From: Mycobacterium sp. E787
Lineage (GTDB): Bacteria > Actinomycetota > Actinomycetes > Mycobacteriales > Mycobacteriaceae
Assembly: GCF_001668725.1 (NCBI RefSeq)
Contig: NZ_LZKL01000025.1
Location: 103,957 to 167,956, forward strand
Direction of reading: 5' to 3'
Length of the DNA stretch: 64,000 bases
Below the pieces are notes generated by a model that had not been told where the DNA came from, did not search any database, and saw only the letters and a list, made by a program, of their open reading frames with translations. This document shows, piece after piece, positions 20,591 through 30,853 of this stretch; the first letter of the stretch is position 1; each line of letters begins with the position of its first letter. The translations under genes and the position numbers were made by a program.

Positions 20591-23401
20591 CTATGACTTG
20601 AGCATGTTGCGCAGCACGTACTGCAGGATGCCGCCGTTGCGGTAGTAGTCGGCCTCGCCGGGCGTGTCGATGCGCACCACCGCGTCGAACTCGACCGGAT
20701 CGCCGGACTCCTTGGCGGCCTTGACATGCACCGTCTTCGGCGTCTTACCGTCGTTGAGCGCCTCGATGCCGGTGATGTCGAACACCTCGGTGCCGTCCAG
20801 CCCGAGGTCTCCCGCCGTCTTGCCCTCGGGGAACTGCAGCGGGATGACGCCCATGCCGATCAGGTTGGAGCGGTGAATGCGCTCGAACGACTCGGCGATC
20901 ACCGCCCGCACGCCCAGCAGCAACGTGCCCTTGGCCGCCCAGTCGCGCGACGAACCGGACCCGTATTCCTTGCCGCCCAGCACCACCAGCGGAATGCCTT
21001 GTGCCGCATAGTTTTGCGCGGCGTCGTAGATGAACGCCTGCGGGCCGCCGTCCTGGGTGAAGTCGCGGGTGTAGCCGCCGGCGACGTCGTCGAGCAATTG
21101 GTTGCGCAGCCTGATGTTGGCGAACGTGCCGCGGATCATCACCTCGTGGTTGCCGCGCCGCGAACCGAAGGAGTTGTAGTCCTTGCGGTCGACGCCGTGC
21201 TCGTCGAGGTACTGTGCCGCCGGGGTGCCCGGCTTGATGCTGCCGGCGGGCGAGATGTGGTCGGTGGTCACCGAGTCGCCGAGCAGGGCGAGCACGCGGG
21301 CGCCGGTGATGTCCTTGATCGGCTCCGGGTCGGCCGACATGCCCTCGAAGTAGGGGGGCTTGCGCACGTACGTCGAGTCCGGGTTCCACTCGAAGGTGTT
21401 GCCGCTGGGCGTCGGCAGGTTGCGCCAGCGCTCGTCGCCCTTGAACACGTCGGCGTAGTTCTTCGTGAACATCTCCTGGCTGATCGCCGACGCGATGGTG
21501 TCCGACACGTCCTTCTGCGACGGCCAGATGTCCTTGAGGAAGACGTCGTTGCCCTCCTTGTCGGTGCCGAGCGGCTCGCTCTCGAAGTCGAAGTCCATGG
21601 TCCCGGCCAGCGCGTAGGCGACCACCAGCGGCGGCGACGCCAGGTAGTTCATCTTCACGTCCGGGTTGATGCGGCCCTCGAAGTTGCGGTTGCCGCTCAG
21701 CACAGCCGCCACCGAAAGGTCGTTGTCGTTGATCGCCTTGGAGATCTCGTCGGGCAGCGGGCCGGAGTTGCCGATGCACGTGGTGCAGCCGTAGCCGACC
21801 AGGTAGAAGCCCAGCTTCTCCAGGTAGGGCCACAGGCCGGCCTTGTCGTAGTAGTCGTGCACCACCTGCGAGCCGGGCGCCATCGTCGTCTTCACCCACG
21901 GCTTGGAGGTCAGCCCCTTCTCCACGGCGTTGCGGGCCAGCAGGGCCGCGCCGAGCATCACCTCCGGGTTGGAGGTGTTGGTGCACGACGTGACCGCGGC
22001 GATCACCACCGCGCCGTGGTCGAGCACGAACTCGCCCCGTTCGTCGGACTTGACCGTCACCGGGTTGCTCACCCGGCCCTTCGCGTGCCTGGCGGCCGAC
22101 TCCACCTTGGGCGCGTCGTCGGCATGCCCGTTCTCCAGCGCCCCCGGGTCGCTGGCCGGGAACGACTCGTCGACCGCCTCGTCCAGCTTCGAGTAGTCCT
22201 TCTTGTCGGGGTCGTCGCCGACGTAGCCCGGAATCTGTTCGCGGAACGTGGCTTTGGCGTCCGACAGGGCGATGCGGTCCTGCGGTCGCTTGGGCCCGGC
22301 GATCGACGGCACCACGTCGGACAGGTCGAGTTCGAGGTACTCGGAGAAGGCGGGCTCGCGCTTGGGGTCGTGCCACATGCCCTGCTCCTTGGCGTAGGCC
22401 TCGACCAGCGCGAGCTGCTCGGGCTTGCGGCCGGTGAACTTCAGGTAGGAGATGGTCTCCTCGTCGATCGGGAAAATCGCTGCGGTGGAACCGAATTCGG
22501 GGCTCATGTTGCCCAGGGTGGCGCGGTTGGCCAGCGGTACCTCGGCCACGCCCTCGCCGTAGAACTCGACGAACTTGCCGACCACGCCGTGCTTGCGCAG
22601 CATCTCGGTGACGGTCAGCACCACGTCGGTGGCCGTGACGCCGGCCTGGATCTCGCCGGTCAGCTTGAAGCCGACGACCCGCGGGATCAGCATCGACACC
22701 GGCTGACCGAGCATCGCGGCCTCGGCCTCGATGCCGCCCACGCCCCAGCCCAGCACCCCGAGGCCGTTGACCATCGTGGTGTGGGAGTCGGTGCCCACGC
22801 AGGTGTCGGGGTAGGCCACCCCGTCGCGCTCCATCACGACGCTGGCCAGGTACTCGATGTTGACCTGGTGCACGATGCCGGTGCCCGGCGGCACCACCTT
22901 GAAGTCGTCGAATGCGCCTTGGCCCCAACGCAAGAACTGGTAGCGCTCGCCGTTGCGCTGGTATTCGATCTCGACGTTGCGCTCGAAGGCGTCGGCCCGG
23001 CCGAACAGGTCGGCGATCACCGAGTGGTCGATGACCAGATCGGCCGGCGCCAGCGGATTGACCTTGGCCGGGTTGCCACCGAGGTCGCCGATGGCCTCGC
23101 GCATGGTGGCCAGGTCGACGATGCACGGCACGCCGGTGAAGTCCTGCATGACGACGCGCGCGGGCGTGTATTGGATCTCAATGCTGGGCTCCGCCTTGGG
23201 ATCCCAGTTCGCGATGGCCTCGATGTGGTCCTTGGTGATGTTGCTGCCGTCCTCGTTGCGCAGCAGGTTCTCCGCCAGGACTTTGAGGCTGTAGGGGAGT
23301 TTCTCGGTGTTGGGGACGGCGTCGAGCCGATAGATCTGGTAACTCTTGTCGCCGACCTCGAGGTTGTCGCGGGCTCCGAACGAGTTCACAGAATCAGTCA
23401 C
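20591..23401 (-). CDS. acn: Aconitate hydratase A
   Basis: This 936-residue monomeric aconitase of the IRP1/AcnA type interconverts citrate and isocitrate. The [4Fe-4S] cysteines are in TSCTNTSNP and [13 protein letters not shown]. Substrate segments [12 protein letters not shown] and the C-terminal swivel domain ([17 protein letters not shown]) are intact. An acidic insert near residues 380-430 is variable between species. The frame reaches a TTG at 23413, but GTG at 23401 starts at the family's usual [10 protein letters not shown]. The cotranscribed AcnR-like gene lies downstream. Confidence 0.96.
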   Translation of the reverse strand: MTDSVNSFGARDNLEVGDKSYQIYRLDAVPNTEKLPYSLKVLAENLLRNEDGSNITKDHIEAIANWDPKAEPSIEIQYTPARVVMQDFTGVPCIVDLATMREAIGDLGGNPAKVNPLAPADLVIDHSVIADLFGRADAFERNVEIEYQRNGERYQFLRWGQGAFDDFKVVPPGTGIVHQVNIEYLASVVMERDGVAYPDTCVGTDSHTTMVNGLGVLGWGVGGIEAEAAMLGQPVSMLIPRVVGFKLTGEIQAGVTATDVVLTVTEMLRKHGVVGKFVEFYGEGVAEVPLANRATLGNMSPEFGSTAAIFPIDEETISYLKFTGRKPEQLALVEAYAKEQGMWHDPKREPAFSEYLELDLSDVVPSIAGPKRPQDRIALSDAKATFREQIPGYVGDDPDKKDYSKLDEAVDESFPASDPGALENGHADDAPKVESAARHAKGRVSNPVTVKSDERGEFVLDHGAVVIAAVTSCTNTSNPEVMLGAALLARNAVEKGLTSKPWVKTTMAPGSQVVHDYYDKAGLWPYLEKLGFYLVGYGCTTCIGNSGPLPDEISKAINDNDLSVAAVLSGNRNFEGRINPDVKMNYLASPPLVVAYALAGTMDFDFESEPLGTDKEGNDVFLKDIWPSQKDVSDTIASAISQEMFTKNYADVFKGDERWRNLPTPSGNTFEWNPDSTYVRKPPYFEGMSADPEPIKDITGARVLALLGDSVTTDHISPAGSIKPGTPAAQYLDEHGVDRKDYNSFGSRRGNHEVMIRGTFANIRLRNQLLDDVAGGYTRDFTQDGGPQAFIYDAAQNYAAQGIPLVVLGGKEYGSGSSRDWAAKGTLLLGVRAVIAESFERIHRSNLIGMGVIPLQFPEGKTAGDLGLDGTEVFDITGIEALNDGKTPKTVHVKAAKESGDPVEFDAVVRIDTPGEADYYRNGGILQYVLRNMLKS

Positions 23402-23709
23402 TTCAACTCCCAAGGATTAAGTTCTCCCGCCGACGGGCCATGTCGGCGGCGGTGCTACTTTAACAGTACGCTTGTCCTGCATTACGGGCGGCACCCCATG
23501 GTCCAGTCTTGTCGCGTGCGCCGCGCGTTTAAACCCCTGGAACCGAAGTCGCGTACGGGCGGGCCGCTCGCCGAGACATAACACACCGCGACCGGGATCG
23601 GCGCGTCGTGTGCGAGGTTTACGTGTCGTGGAAAGCCGCGCGCGATGCGGCCGGGTGAAGTCGCGTACGGTGCCTGTAGCGCTGGGGTGCCAACGGGCAG
23701 GAGGGACAC
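23402..23709. promoter_or_regulatory. acn / Rv1476-like divergent spacer with 8-bp dyad
   Basis: The 308-bp spacer between divergent acn and the next plus-strand gene has a perfect inverted repeat, CCGCCGAC (23427-23434) and GTCGGCGG (23442-23449), in the acn leader 26 bases or more before its start codon. It could be an AcnR operator or a leader hairpin. The rest shows no gene that I can support. Confidence 0.4.
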
Positions 23710-24258
23710 ATGACCGGTCACGATTCCGTCGTGCTGCCGCTCTACATTCCGCAGGACGTCGACATGACGGCGATCAAGGCTCAGGTCGCCGCCGCCGGCG
23801 TCAGCGCGCCACCCGAGGCCATGCCCGGCCTGCTCGATGTGGTCAACCAGGCGCACGCCGACGGCATCAACCTCAAGATCGTGCTGCTCGACCACAACCC
23901 GCCCAACGACACGCCGTTGCGCGACATCTCCACCGTGGTCGGCGCCGACTACCACGACGCCACGGTGCTGACCCTCAGCCCCAGCTACGTCGGCACCTAC
24001 AGCACGCAATTCCCGCGCGTCACCCTCGAGGCCGGCGAGGACATCGCCAAGACCGGTAATCCGGTGGTCTCGGCGCAGCACTTTTTGCACGAGCTGCAGT
24101 CGCCGGAATTTCCCTGGACAGGCCTGACCATATTTCTCTTGATCGCCGTCTTCGCGGCGGCCGCCGGCACCCGCTTCCTGCAGTTGCGCAGCCGCCGCGC
24201 AGCAACGCCGGCCGGTGCCCCCGGAACAACGGAGCAAGCGCCCACTAACGGCGCCTGA
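23710..24258 (+). CDS. Rv1476-like membrane protein
   Basis: The 182-residue protein has a soluble alpha/beta N-terminal domain (residues 1-130) and a single hydrophobic segment near residues 137-155 (WTGLTIFLLIAVFAAAAGTR), followed by a short basic and Ala/Pro-rich tail. With no signal peptide, the C-terminal anchor would place the domain on one face only; which face cannot be decided. It matches Rv1476 by position, directly upstream of the ripA-ripB pair. An AGGAGG site precedes the ATG. Function is not known to me; a link to envelope or division genes is suggested by context only. Confidence 0.82.
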   Translation: MTGHDSVVLPLYIPQDVDMTAIKAQVAAAGVSAPPEAMPGLLDVVNQAHADGINLKIVLLDHNPPNDTPLRDISTVVGADYHDATVLTLSPSYVGTYSTQFPRVTLEAGEDIAKTGNPVVSAQHFLHELQSPEFPWTGLTIFLLIAVFAAAAGTRFLQLRSRRAATPAGAPGTTEQAPTNGA

Positions 24259-24325
24259 CACGGGCATCCGGGTCGGGCCACCGCCTCGATCGGACGCCCG
24301 CGGCCCCCCGCGGCAAACGGGCCAG

Positions 24326-24400
24326 GTCACCATTCGGTCACATTAAACGCACGTCCAGAGTGCAGTTTGTGACTAACGTTTCCACGGCGTCTTATGTGAC
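24326..24400 (+). promoter_or_regulatory. ripA upstream region with GTCAC direct repeats (candidate MtrA sites)
   Basis: Direct repeats GTCACC (24326) and GTCACA (24337) are spaced exactly 11 bases apart, one helical turn, like the tandem GTCACA motif reported for the response regulator MtrA, a known regulator of ripA. Two TGTGAC copies follow at 24368 and 24395. They lie 98-172 bases before the ripA start. The motif is visible; binding is inferred. Confidence 0.45.
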
Positions 24401-24497
24401 GTACGGTGCAAATGATGCCCGTGTTGTTCCTGGCGCTTTCTAGATATCCCTGCCTGGCGCCGCCCGTCCGCGTTGAGCCGTAGGAGACCTGAGCCGA

Positions 24498-25931
24498 ATG
24501 AGACGTACCCGCTGGGGCTTCTCCTCGCGACCGGCCGCCCGGCTGGTCCGGCCGGTCGTACCGTCGCTGCTCAGCGTGGCGATGCTGGTGTGCACACCGG
24601 GCCTGGCGGACGCCGACCCCGCCGCCGACAGCCTGGCCGCCCTGATCGCCAACGTGGCCAAGGCCAATCAGCGCCTGGAAGACCTGACGGCCGAGATTCA
24701 GACGGAACAGGAAAGCGTCAACAAGGCCCTCGTCGACGTCGAGACCGCGCGGGACAACGCGGCCGCCGCTCAGCACGACCTGGAGGCCAGCCAGCGGTCG
24801 GTCACCGACGCCAACGCCGCGATCGCCGCCGCGCAGCACCGGTTCGACACGTTCGCGGCGGCCACCTATATGAACGGCCCGTCGGGCGGCTACCTGTTGG
24901 CGAGCAGCCCGGAAGACATCATCGCGACCGAATCGGCCGCCCGGACCCTGACCGCCAGTTCCCAGGGGGTGATGGACAAGCTGCAGCGGGCCCGCACCGA
25001 GCAGGTGAACAAGGAGTCCGCGGCCCGGCTGGCCAAGCAGAAGGCCGACAAGGCCGCGGCCGACGCCAAGGCCAGTCAGGACGCCGCGGTGGCGGCGCTC
25101 ACCAACTCCAAGCAGAAGTTCACCGAACAACGCGAGCAGGCCGCGCGCCTGACCGCCGAGCGCGATGAGGCGCAGGCCAAGCTCGAGGCGGCCAAGCTGC
25201 AATGGTCGGCGGGCAAGGGCGGCGCCGCTGTCCCCGCCTCGGGCGACCGGTGGGATCCGGGCGCCCCGGCCGGTGCGTCGCCCGGTCGCGGACGGCAGTG
25301 GGACGGGCTGTGGGACCCGACGCTGCCGATGGTGCCCAGCGCCAACGTGCCCGGTGACCCGATCGCGGTGATCAACCAGGTGCTGGGCATCTCGGCCACG
25401 TCGACGCAGGTCACCGCCGGCCTGGGCCGCAACTTCCTACAACAACTCGGCATCCTCAAGCCCGACGACACCGGCATCACCAACGCCAACCCGGGCGCGA
25501 CCGCCGGGCGGATCCCGCGGGTCTACGGGCGGCAGGCCACCGAGTACGTGATCCGCCGCGGCATGTCGCAGATCGGCGTGCCCTATTCCTGGGGCGGCGG
25601 CAATGCGGCCGGGCCGAGCAAGGGCATCGACTCCGGCGCCGGCATCACCGGGTTCGACTGCTCGGGCCTGGTCCTCTACTCGTTCGCCGGCGTGGGCATC
25701 AAGCTGCCGCACTACTCCGGTTCGCAGTACAACCTGGGCCGCAAGATCCCGTCGGCGCAGATGCGCCGCGGCGACGTCATCTTCTACGGCCCGGGCGGCA
25801 GCCAGCACGTGACGATCTACCTCGGCGACGGTCAGATGCTCGAGGCCCCCGACATCGGTTTGAAGGTCCGCGTTGCTCCCGTGCGCACCAGTGGGATGAC
25901 GCCCTACGTGGTCCGCTACATCGAATGGTGA
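24498..25931 (+). CDS. ripA: RipA, NlpC/P60 peptidoglycan endopeptidase
   Basis: The 477-residue secreted hydrolase has a signal peptide (cut near LADADP, about residue 39), a long coiled-coil N-terminal domain (about 40-240, rich in Ala, Glu, Lys, Gln), a Pro/Gly linker, and a C-terminal NlpC/P60 domain. The catalytic Cys388 is in GFDCSGLVLYSF and His437 in SQHVTIYLGDG, five residues offset from the M. tuberculosis C383/H432. It cleaves the stem peptide between D-Glu and meso-DAP during cell separation; the coiled coil blocks the active site in the pro-form. It is followed by ripB after 24 bases. Confidence 0.96.
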   Translation: MRRTRWGFSSRPAARLVRPVVPSLLSVAMLVCTPGLADADPAADSLAALIANVAKANQRLEDLTAEIQTEQESVNKALVDVETARDNAAAAQHDLEASQRSVTDANAAIAAAQHRFDTFAAATYMNGPSGGYLLASSPEDIIATESAARTLTASSQGVMDKLQRARTEQVNKESAARLAKQKADKAAADAKASQDAAVAALTNSKQKFTEQREQAARLTAERDEAQAKLEAAKLQWSAGKGGAAVPASGDRWDPGAPAGASPGRGRQWDGLWDPTLPMVPSANVPGDPIAVINQVLGISATSTQVTAGLGRNFLQQLGILKPDDTGITNANPGATAGRIPRVYGRQATEYVIRRGMSQIGVPYSWGGGNAAGPSKGIDSGAGITGFDCSGLVLYSFAGVGIKLPHYSGSQYNLGRKIPSAQMRRGDVIFYGPGGSQHVTIYLGDGQMLEAPDIGLKVRVAPVRTSGMTPYVVRYIEW

Positions 25932-25955
25932 CGACCGAGTACTGAACGAGGAGCT

Positions 25956-26690
25956 ATGCGGCACAAGCGTTTTCGCCTGATAACCCTGGCCTGGGTCACC
26001 GCGATGGTGGCCGGGCTGATGTTGGCTGTCGCCGCCCCGGCACCCCCGGCCGTCGCCGATCCCGGGCAGTGGGACCCGACGCTGCCGGCCACGATCAGCG
26101 CCGGCGCCCCGGGCGATCCGCTCGCGGTCGCCAACGCGTCCTTACAGGCCACCGCCCAGGCCACCCAGACCACGCTGAACCTGGGTAAGCAATTCCTCGG
26201 CGGCCTCGGGATCAACCTCGGCGGCGATCCCGCCCCTGCCGCGGCGACCCCCACCAATCCCGGCGGCAAGATCCCCCGCGTCTACGGCCGGCAGGCGATC
26301 GAGTACGTGATCAAGCGGATGGGGTCGCAGATGGGCGTGCCGTATTCGTGGGGCGGGGGTGCGCTGGACGGGCCCAGCAAGGGCGTCGGCGATGGGGCCA
26401 ATATCAACGGGTTCGACTGCTCGGGCCTGATGCGGTACGGCTTCGCCGGGGTCGGCGTGCTGATCCCGCGGTTCTCCGGTGACCAGTACAACGCCGGACG
26501 CCACATCCCGCCCAACGAGGCCCGGCGCGGCGACCTCATCTTCTACGGGCCGAACGGTGGCCAACACGTCACGATGTATCTCGGCAACGGCCAGATGCTC
26601 GAGGCGTCGTCACTGGCCGGCAAGGTCACCGTGAGCCCGGTGCGCAAGCCGGGCATGACGCCGTTCCTGACTAGGATCATCGAGTACTGA
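25956..26690 (+). CDS. ripB: RipB, NlpC/P60 peptidoglycan endopeptidase
   Basis: The 244-residue RipA paralogue lacks the coiled-coil inhibitory domain. A signal peptide (residues 1-35, ending VADPGQW) leads through a short linker to the NlpC/P60 domain, with Cys155 in GFDCSGLMRYGF and His204 in GQHVTMYLGNG. It shares the same peptide-bond specificity as RipA in known relatives. The GAGGAG site before the ATG and the 24-base gap suggest cotranscription with ripA. Confidence 0.95.
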   Translation: MRHKRFRLITLAWVTAMVAGLMLAVAAPAPPAVADPGQWDPTLPATISAGAPGDPLAVANASLQATAQATQTTLNLGKQFLGGLGINLGGDPAPAAATPTNPGGKIPRVYGRQAIEYVIKRMGSQMGVPYSWGGGALDGPSKGVGDGANINGFDCSGLMRYGFAGVGVLIPRFSGDQYNAGRHIPPNEARRGDLIFYGPNGGQHVTMYLGNGQMLEASSLAGKVTVSPVRKPGMTPFLTRIIEY

Positions 26691-26811
26691 TCGCGGCGCC
26701 GGCGAGCCATCAGCCGGGCGAGCGTCGACGGAAACCGGCAGGCCTGGAATAGTTGGACGAGGGCACGTCGCTGCCCGGCAGTCGTGTCCGAATGAGCGTG
26801 GAGGGTTCTTG

Positions 26812-27942
26812 ATGACATCAGCAGGTGGGCCGCCCCCGGGCGCCAGCAGTTACCCGGGCCAGGGCGGGCCCTCCGGCCCGCCCGCCCACGAAGCGCCTCC
26901 CGGCGGCGGTAATGGCCTGGCCGCCGAGGTGCACACGCTGGAGCGGGCCATCTTCGAGGTCAAACGGATCATCGTCGGCCAGGACCAGCTCGTCGAGCGG
27001 ATGCTGGTGGGCCTGTTGTCCAAGGGCCACGTCCTGCTCGAGGGCGTGCCCGGCGTCGCCAAGACGCTGGCCGTGGAGACCTTCGCGAAGGTGGTCGGCG
27101 GGACGTTCGCCCGCATCCAGTTCACCCCCGACCTGGTGCCCACCGACATCATCGGTACCCGGATCTACCGGCAGGGCAAGGAGGAGTTCGACACCGAGCT
27201 CGGGCCCGTGGTGGTCAACTTCCTGCTCGCCGACGAGATCAACCGCGCGCCGGCGAAGGTGCAGTCGGCGCTGCTCGAGGTCATGCAGGAGCGCCACGTG
27301 TCGATCGGCGGCAAGACCTTCTCGCTGCCCAACCCGTTCCTGGTGATGGCGACGCAGAACCCGATCGAGCACGAGGGCGTCTACCCCCTGCCGGAGGCGC
27401 AGCGCGACCGCTTCCTGTTCAAGATCAACGTCGGCTACCCGACGCCCGAAGAGGAGCGGGAGATCATCTACCGGATGGGCGTCAAGCCGCCGGTGCCCAA
27501 GCAGATCCTGAACACCGACGACCTGCTGCGGTTGCAGGACATCGCGTCCAACGTGTTCGTCCACCACGCGCTCGTCGACTACGTCGTGCGCGTCGTCACC
27601 GCCACCCGTCACCCCGAGCAACTCGGCATGAACGACGTCAAGACCTGGATCTCGTTCGGCGCCTCCCCGCGTGCCTCGCTGGGCATCATCGCGGGCGCGC
27701 GCTCGCTGGCGCTGGTCCGGGGCCGCGATTACGTCATCCCACAGGACGTCGTGGAGGTCATTCCCGACGTGCTGCGGCACCGGTTGGTGCTCACCTACGA
27801 CGCGCTCGCCGACGAGATCTCGCCGGAGATCGTCATCAACCGCGTGCTGCAGACGGTGGCCCTGCCTCAGGTGAATGCCGTTCCGCAGCAAGGCCATTCG
27901 GTGCCGCCGGTGATGCAGACCGTGGCGGCCAGCGGTCGGTGA
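26812..27942 (+). CDS. moxR1: MoxR-family AAA+ ATPase
   Basis: The 376-residue MoxR ATPase has Walker A GVPGVAKT, Walker B LLADEINRAP, the sensor-1 segment MATQNPIEHEG and a C-terminal lid domain. MoxR proteins act as chaperones that activate partners carrying VWA domains, and both a DUF58 and a VWA gene follow directly in the same operon. ATG 26812 follows GGAGGG; a TTG one codon earlier is less likely. The N-terminal 40 residues are Gly/Pro-rich. Matches Rv1479. Confidence 0.95.
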   Translation: MTSAGGPPPGASSYPGQGGPSGPPAHEAPPGGGNGLAAEVHTLERAIFEVKRIIVGQDQLVERMLVGLLSKGHVLLEGVPGVAKTLAVETFAKVVGGTFARIQFTPDLVPTDIIGTRIYRQGKEEFDTELGPVVVNFLLADEINRAPAKVQSALLEVMQERHVSIGGKTFSLPNPFLVMATQNPIEHEGVYPLPEAQRDRFLFKINVGYPTPEEEREIIYRMGVKPPVPKQILNTDDLLRLQDIASNVFVHHALVDYVVRVVTATRHPEQLGMNDVKTWISFGASPRASLGIIAGARSLALVRGRDYVIPQDVVEVIPDVLRHRLVLTYDALADEISPEIVINRVLQTVALPQVNAVPQQGHSVPPVMQTVAASGR

Positions 27943-28889
27943 CCGATGACAAGCCGGCGGTGCGCCATCCGCCCTCGTTCCAGCGGGGGCAGATCGACGA
28001 CCCGAAGCTCACCGCGGCGCTGAAGACACTCGAGCTCACGGTCAAACGCAAGCTCGACGGGGTGCTGCACGGCGACCACCTCGGCCTGATCCCGGGGCCG
28101 GGCACGGAGCCGGGGGAGTCGCGCGAGTATCAGCCCGGCGACGACGTCCGCCGGATGGACTGGGCGGTGACCGCCCGCACCACGCACCCGCACGTCCGGC
28201 AGATGATCGCCGACCGCGAGCTGGAGACGTGGATGGTGATCGACATGTCGGCGAGCCTGGACTTCGGCACCACGGTCTGCGAGAAGCGCGACCTGGCGGT
28301 GGCGGCCGCGGCGGCGATCACCTACCTCAACAGCGGCGGCGGCAACCGGATCGGCGCGCTGGTCGCCAACGGCGCGACGATGACCCGCATCCCGGCGCGT
28401 TCCGGGCGCCAGCACGAGCAGACGCTGCTGCGTACCATCGCGACGACGCCCAAGGCGCCGGTCGGGGTTCGTGGCGATCTGGCGACGGCCATCGATGCGC
28501 TGCGCCGGCCGGAACGCCGCCGCGGAATGGCCGTCATCATCAGCGACTTCCTCGGCCCGATCAATTGGATGCGCCCGCTGCGGGCGATCTCGGCCCGACA
28601 CGAGGTGCTGGCCATCGAGGTGCTCGACCCGCGCGACGTCGAGCTGCCTGACATCGGCGACGTGGTGTTGCAGGACGCCGAAACCGGCGTCACGCGGGAG
28701 TTCACCATCGACGCGCAGTTGCGTGACGACTTCGCCAACGCGGCCGCGGCGCACCGCGCGGAGGTGTCCCGCACGGTCCGCAGCTGCGGGGCCCCGGTGC
28801 TGACGCTGCGCACCGACCGCGACTGGATTGCCGACATCGTGCGCTTCGTGGAATCCCGTCGGCGGGGGGCGCTGGCGGGGCGGCAGTGA
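27939..28889 (+). CDS. DUF58 protein of the MoxR operon (Rv1480-like)
   Basis: The 316-residue protein has a DUF58 signature ([20 protein letters not shown], near residue 50) followed by a VWA-like domain with a MIDAS-type start, [12 protein letters not shown]. It overlaps moxR1 by four bases (GTGA) and the next gene by four, so the three are translationally coupled. DUF58 proteins are usual partners of MoxR ATPases; a specific substrate is not known. No membrane segment is evident. Confidence 0.92.
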   Translation: MTDDKPAVRHPPSFQRGQIDDPKLTAALKTLELTVKRKLDGVLHGDHLGLIPGPGTEPGESREYQPGDDVRRMDWAVTARTTHPHVRQMIADRELETWMVIDMSASLDFGTTVCEKRDLAVAAAAAITYLNSGGGNRIGALVANGATMTRIPARSGRQHEQTLLRTIATTPKAPVGVRGDLATAIDALRRPERRRGMAVIISDFLGPINWMRPLRAISARHEVLAIEVLDPRDVELPDIGDVVLQDAETGVTREFTIDAQLRDDFANAAAAHRAEVSRTVRSCGAPVLTLRTDRDWIADIVRFVESRRRGALAGRQ

Positions 28890-29893
28890 CGTTGCCGCTG
28901 CTGGGCCCGATGTCGCTGTCGGGCTTCGCGCACTCGTGGTTCTTCCTTTTCCTTGTCGTGGTGGTCGGGTTGGCCGCGCTGTACATCGTGCTGCAGCTGG
29001 CGCGGCAGCGGCGGATGCTGCGGTTCGCCAACATGGAGCTGCTGGAAAGTGTTGCCCCGCAACGGCCGTCGCGATGGCGGCACGTGCCGGCGATCCTGCT
29101 GGTGACCTCGCTGGTGCTGTTCACCATCGCGATGGCGGGGCCGACGAACGACGTCCGGATTCCCCGCAACCGCGCGGTGGTGATGCTGGTGATCGACGTG
29201 TCGCAGTCGATGCGCGCCGCCGACGTCCCGCCGAACCGGATGGCGGCCGCTCAGGAGGCCGCCAAGCAGTTCGCCGACGAGCTGACCCCGGGAATCAATC
29301 TGGGGCTGATCGAGTACGCGGGCACCGCGACCGTGCTGGTGTCCCCGACGACCAACCGGGACGCGACCAAGAACGCGCTGGACAAGTTGCAGTTCGCCGA
29401 CCGCACCGCCACCGGGGAGGGCATCTTCACCGCGCTGCAGGCCATCGCCACGGTCGGCGCGGTGATCGGCGGCGGCGACACGCCGCCGCCGGCCCGGATC
29501 GTGCTGTTCTCCGACGGCAAGGAGACTATGCCGACCAACCCGGACAACCCGAAGGGCGCCTTCACCGCCGCGCGCACCGCCAAGGACCAGGGCGTGCCGA
29601 TCTCGACGATCTCGTTCGGCACGCCGTACGGGTTCGTCGAGATCAACGACCAGCGCCAGCCCGTTCCGGTCGACGACACCACCATGAAGAAGGTCGCCGA
29701 GCTTTCCGGTGGGAATTGGTACAACGCCGCGAGCCTGGCAGAGCTGAAGGCCGTCTACGCGTCGCTGCAGCAGCAGATCGGCTACGAGACGATCAAGGGC
29801 GACGCCAGCGCGGGCTGGCTGCGGCTTGGCGCGCTGGTGCTGGCGCTCGCGGCGCTCGCGGCGCTGCTGATCAACCGGCGCCTGCCGACCTGA
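28886..29893 (+). CDS. VWA-domain membrane protein (Rv1481-like)
   Basis: The 335-residue protein has two N-terminal hydrophobic segments (residues 11-33 and about 66-84), an extracytoplasmic von Willebrand A domain with an intact MIDAS motif (VIDVSQSM, then TATGEG and FSDGKE) and a C-terminal hydrophobic segment (about 308-327). This is the BatA/BatB-like layout found beside MoxR and DUF58 genes. It is probably the membrane client or partner of MoxR1. GTG at 28886 overlaps the previous stop. Confidence 0.92.
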   Translation: MTLPLLGPMSLSGFAHSWFFLFLVVVVGLAALYIVLQLARQRRMLRFANMELLESVAPQRPSRWRHVPAILLVTSLVLFTIAMAGPTNDVRIPRNRAVVMLVIDVSQSMRAADVPPNRMAAAQEAAKQFADELTPGINLGLIEYAGTATVLVSPTTNRDATKNALDKLQFADRTATGEGIFTALQAIATVGAVIGGGDTPPPARIVLFSDGKETMPTNPDNPKGAFTAARTAKDQGVPISTISFGTPYGFVEINDQRQPVPVDDTTMKKVAELSGGNWYNAASLAELKAVYASLQQQIGYETIKGDASAGWLRLGALVLALAALAALLINRRLPT

Positions 29894-29926
29894 CGTTTCC
29901 CTCTCGCCGAGCGTCTTGCTCGGGTC

Positions 29927-29986
29927 CGCGAGCGTAACCAGGTTGCGGTTTCTGGCTTTGGTTTTCGCGGTGTGGTTACGCTCGCG
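29927..29986. repeat. 60-bp palindromic element, family 1, copy B
   Basis: Perfect 14-bp arms CGCGAGCGTAACCA (29927-29940) and TGGTTACGCTCGCG (29973-29986) flank a 32-base loop; the total is 60 bp. It lies at the convergent end of the VWA gene and the AbiEi/DUF559-like gene. The stop codon of the latter (29976-29978) and its last three sense codons are inside the right arm. Confidence 0.85.
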
Positions 29987-30818
29987 AGGCGCGCGCGTCG
30001 GCCACGCGGTGGATTATGTCGACGGGGTGGTCCTCGGCGACGACCCTGACCACAATCCAGCCGTAGCGGCGCTCCAATTTCTCAAGCCGGTGGATGTCCT
30101 TGACGTAGTGGTAGCGACTGGATTGGTGTTGGTCGCCTTCATACTCGGCGGCGACCTTCAGGTCCTCCCAACCCATGTCCAGATAGGCGTCGGGCCAACC
30201 CCATTCGTTGCGAACCACGATCTGGGTCTGCGGCCGCGGGAAGCCCGCTCGCACCAACAGCAGGCGCAACCATGTCTCCTTCGGTGACTGCGCTCCGCCG
30301 TCGACGAGCGGGAGAGCCAGTCGTGCCGCCTTCATGCCCCGCCGGCCCCGGTACCGATCGACCAATTGGTCGATGTCGATCATCTTCAACTCGGTCGCCT
30401 GCATGAGGGCGTCGACGGCGGCGATGGCGGTGTCGGTCGGATGCCGGCGCGCGAGGTCCAGCGCCGTCCGGGCCGGCGTCGTCACCCGAATGCCGCCGAC
30501 GACGGCGATCTCGTCCGGCTCGATGCGCTCGTCCCAGACCCGCACGCCCGCGAAACGGCGATGGTTGGTGTGAATGATCTCGGCGGGCCGCGAAGCGTCG
30601 ATCCACTTTGCGCCGTGCAGCGCGGAGGCGGAGAAGCCGGCAAGGACGCCGCGCCGTCGCGAACGCAGCCAACATGCCTTGGCCCGCAGTACGGCCGTCA
30701 GCTCGGCATCTCTCGGCACATAGACGTCTTTGTGCAGCGACACATACCCGCTGCGCAGCTCGTAGGGAGTCAATGCGCCGGCGGCCAGGGCCTCACTGCC
30801 CAGGAACGGATCTTTCAT
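29976..30818 (-). CDS. AbiEi/DUF559-like protein (Rv1482c position)
   Basis: The 280-residue protein has an N-terminal region resembling AbiEi-type antitoxins: a degenerate winged helix (GALTPYELRSGYVSLHKDVYV), then VLAGFSASALHGAKW and VTTPARTALDLAR. Its C-terminal 90 residues resemble DUF559/Vsr-like PD-(D/E)XK nuclease folds (PDAYLDMGWEDLKVAAEYEG, then a KDIHRLEKLE helix). So it may be a nuclease, but the catalytic lysine cannot be assigned with confidence. It takes the place of Rv1482c. Palindromic 60-bp elements lie on both sides, and the downstream one supplies its stop codon. No separate toxin gene is adjacent. Confidence 0.78.
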   Translation of the reverse strand: MKDPFLGSEALAAGALTPYELRSGYVSLHKDVYVPRDAELTAVLRAKACWLRSRRRGVLAGFSASALHGAKWIDASRPAEIIHTNHRRFAGVRVWDERIEPDEIAVVGGIRVTTPARTALDLARRHPTDTAIAAVDALMQATELKMIDIDQLVDRYRGRRGMKAARLALPLVDGGAQSPKETWLRLLLVRAGFPRPQTQIVVRNEWGWPDAYLDMGWEDLKVAAEYEGDQHQSSRYHYVKDIHRLEKLERRYGWIVVRVVAEDHPVDIIHRVADARASRA

Positions 30819-30826
30819 GGCCGAGA

Positions 30827-30842
30827 GTGTGCTGAGTCACAC
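30827..30842. promoter_or_regulatory. 16-bp dyad upstream of fabG1
   Basis: GTGTG, CTGAGT, CACAC is an inverted repeat placed just upstream of the AbiEi/DUF559-like start and 126 bases before fabG1. I recall the same 16 bases in the M. tuberculosis mabA upstream region. The regulator is unknown to me. Confidence 0.45.
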
Positions 30843-30853
30843 CGACAAAGCCT

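Noticed and set aside
20726..23581. 951-codon plus-strand frame opposite acn
   Set aside because: High-GC antisense shadow; aconitase motifs are all on the minus strand.
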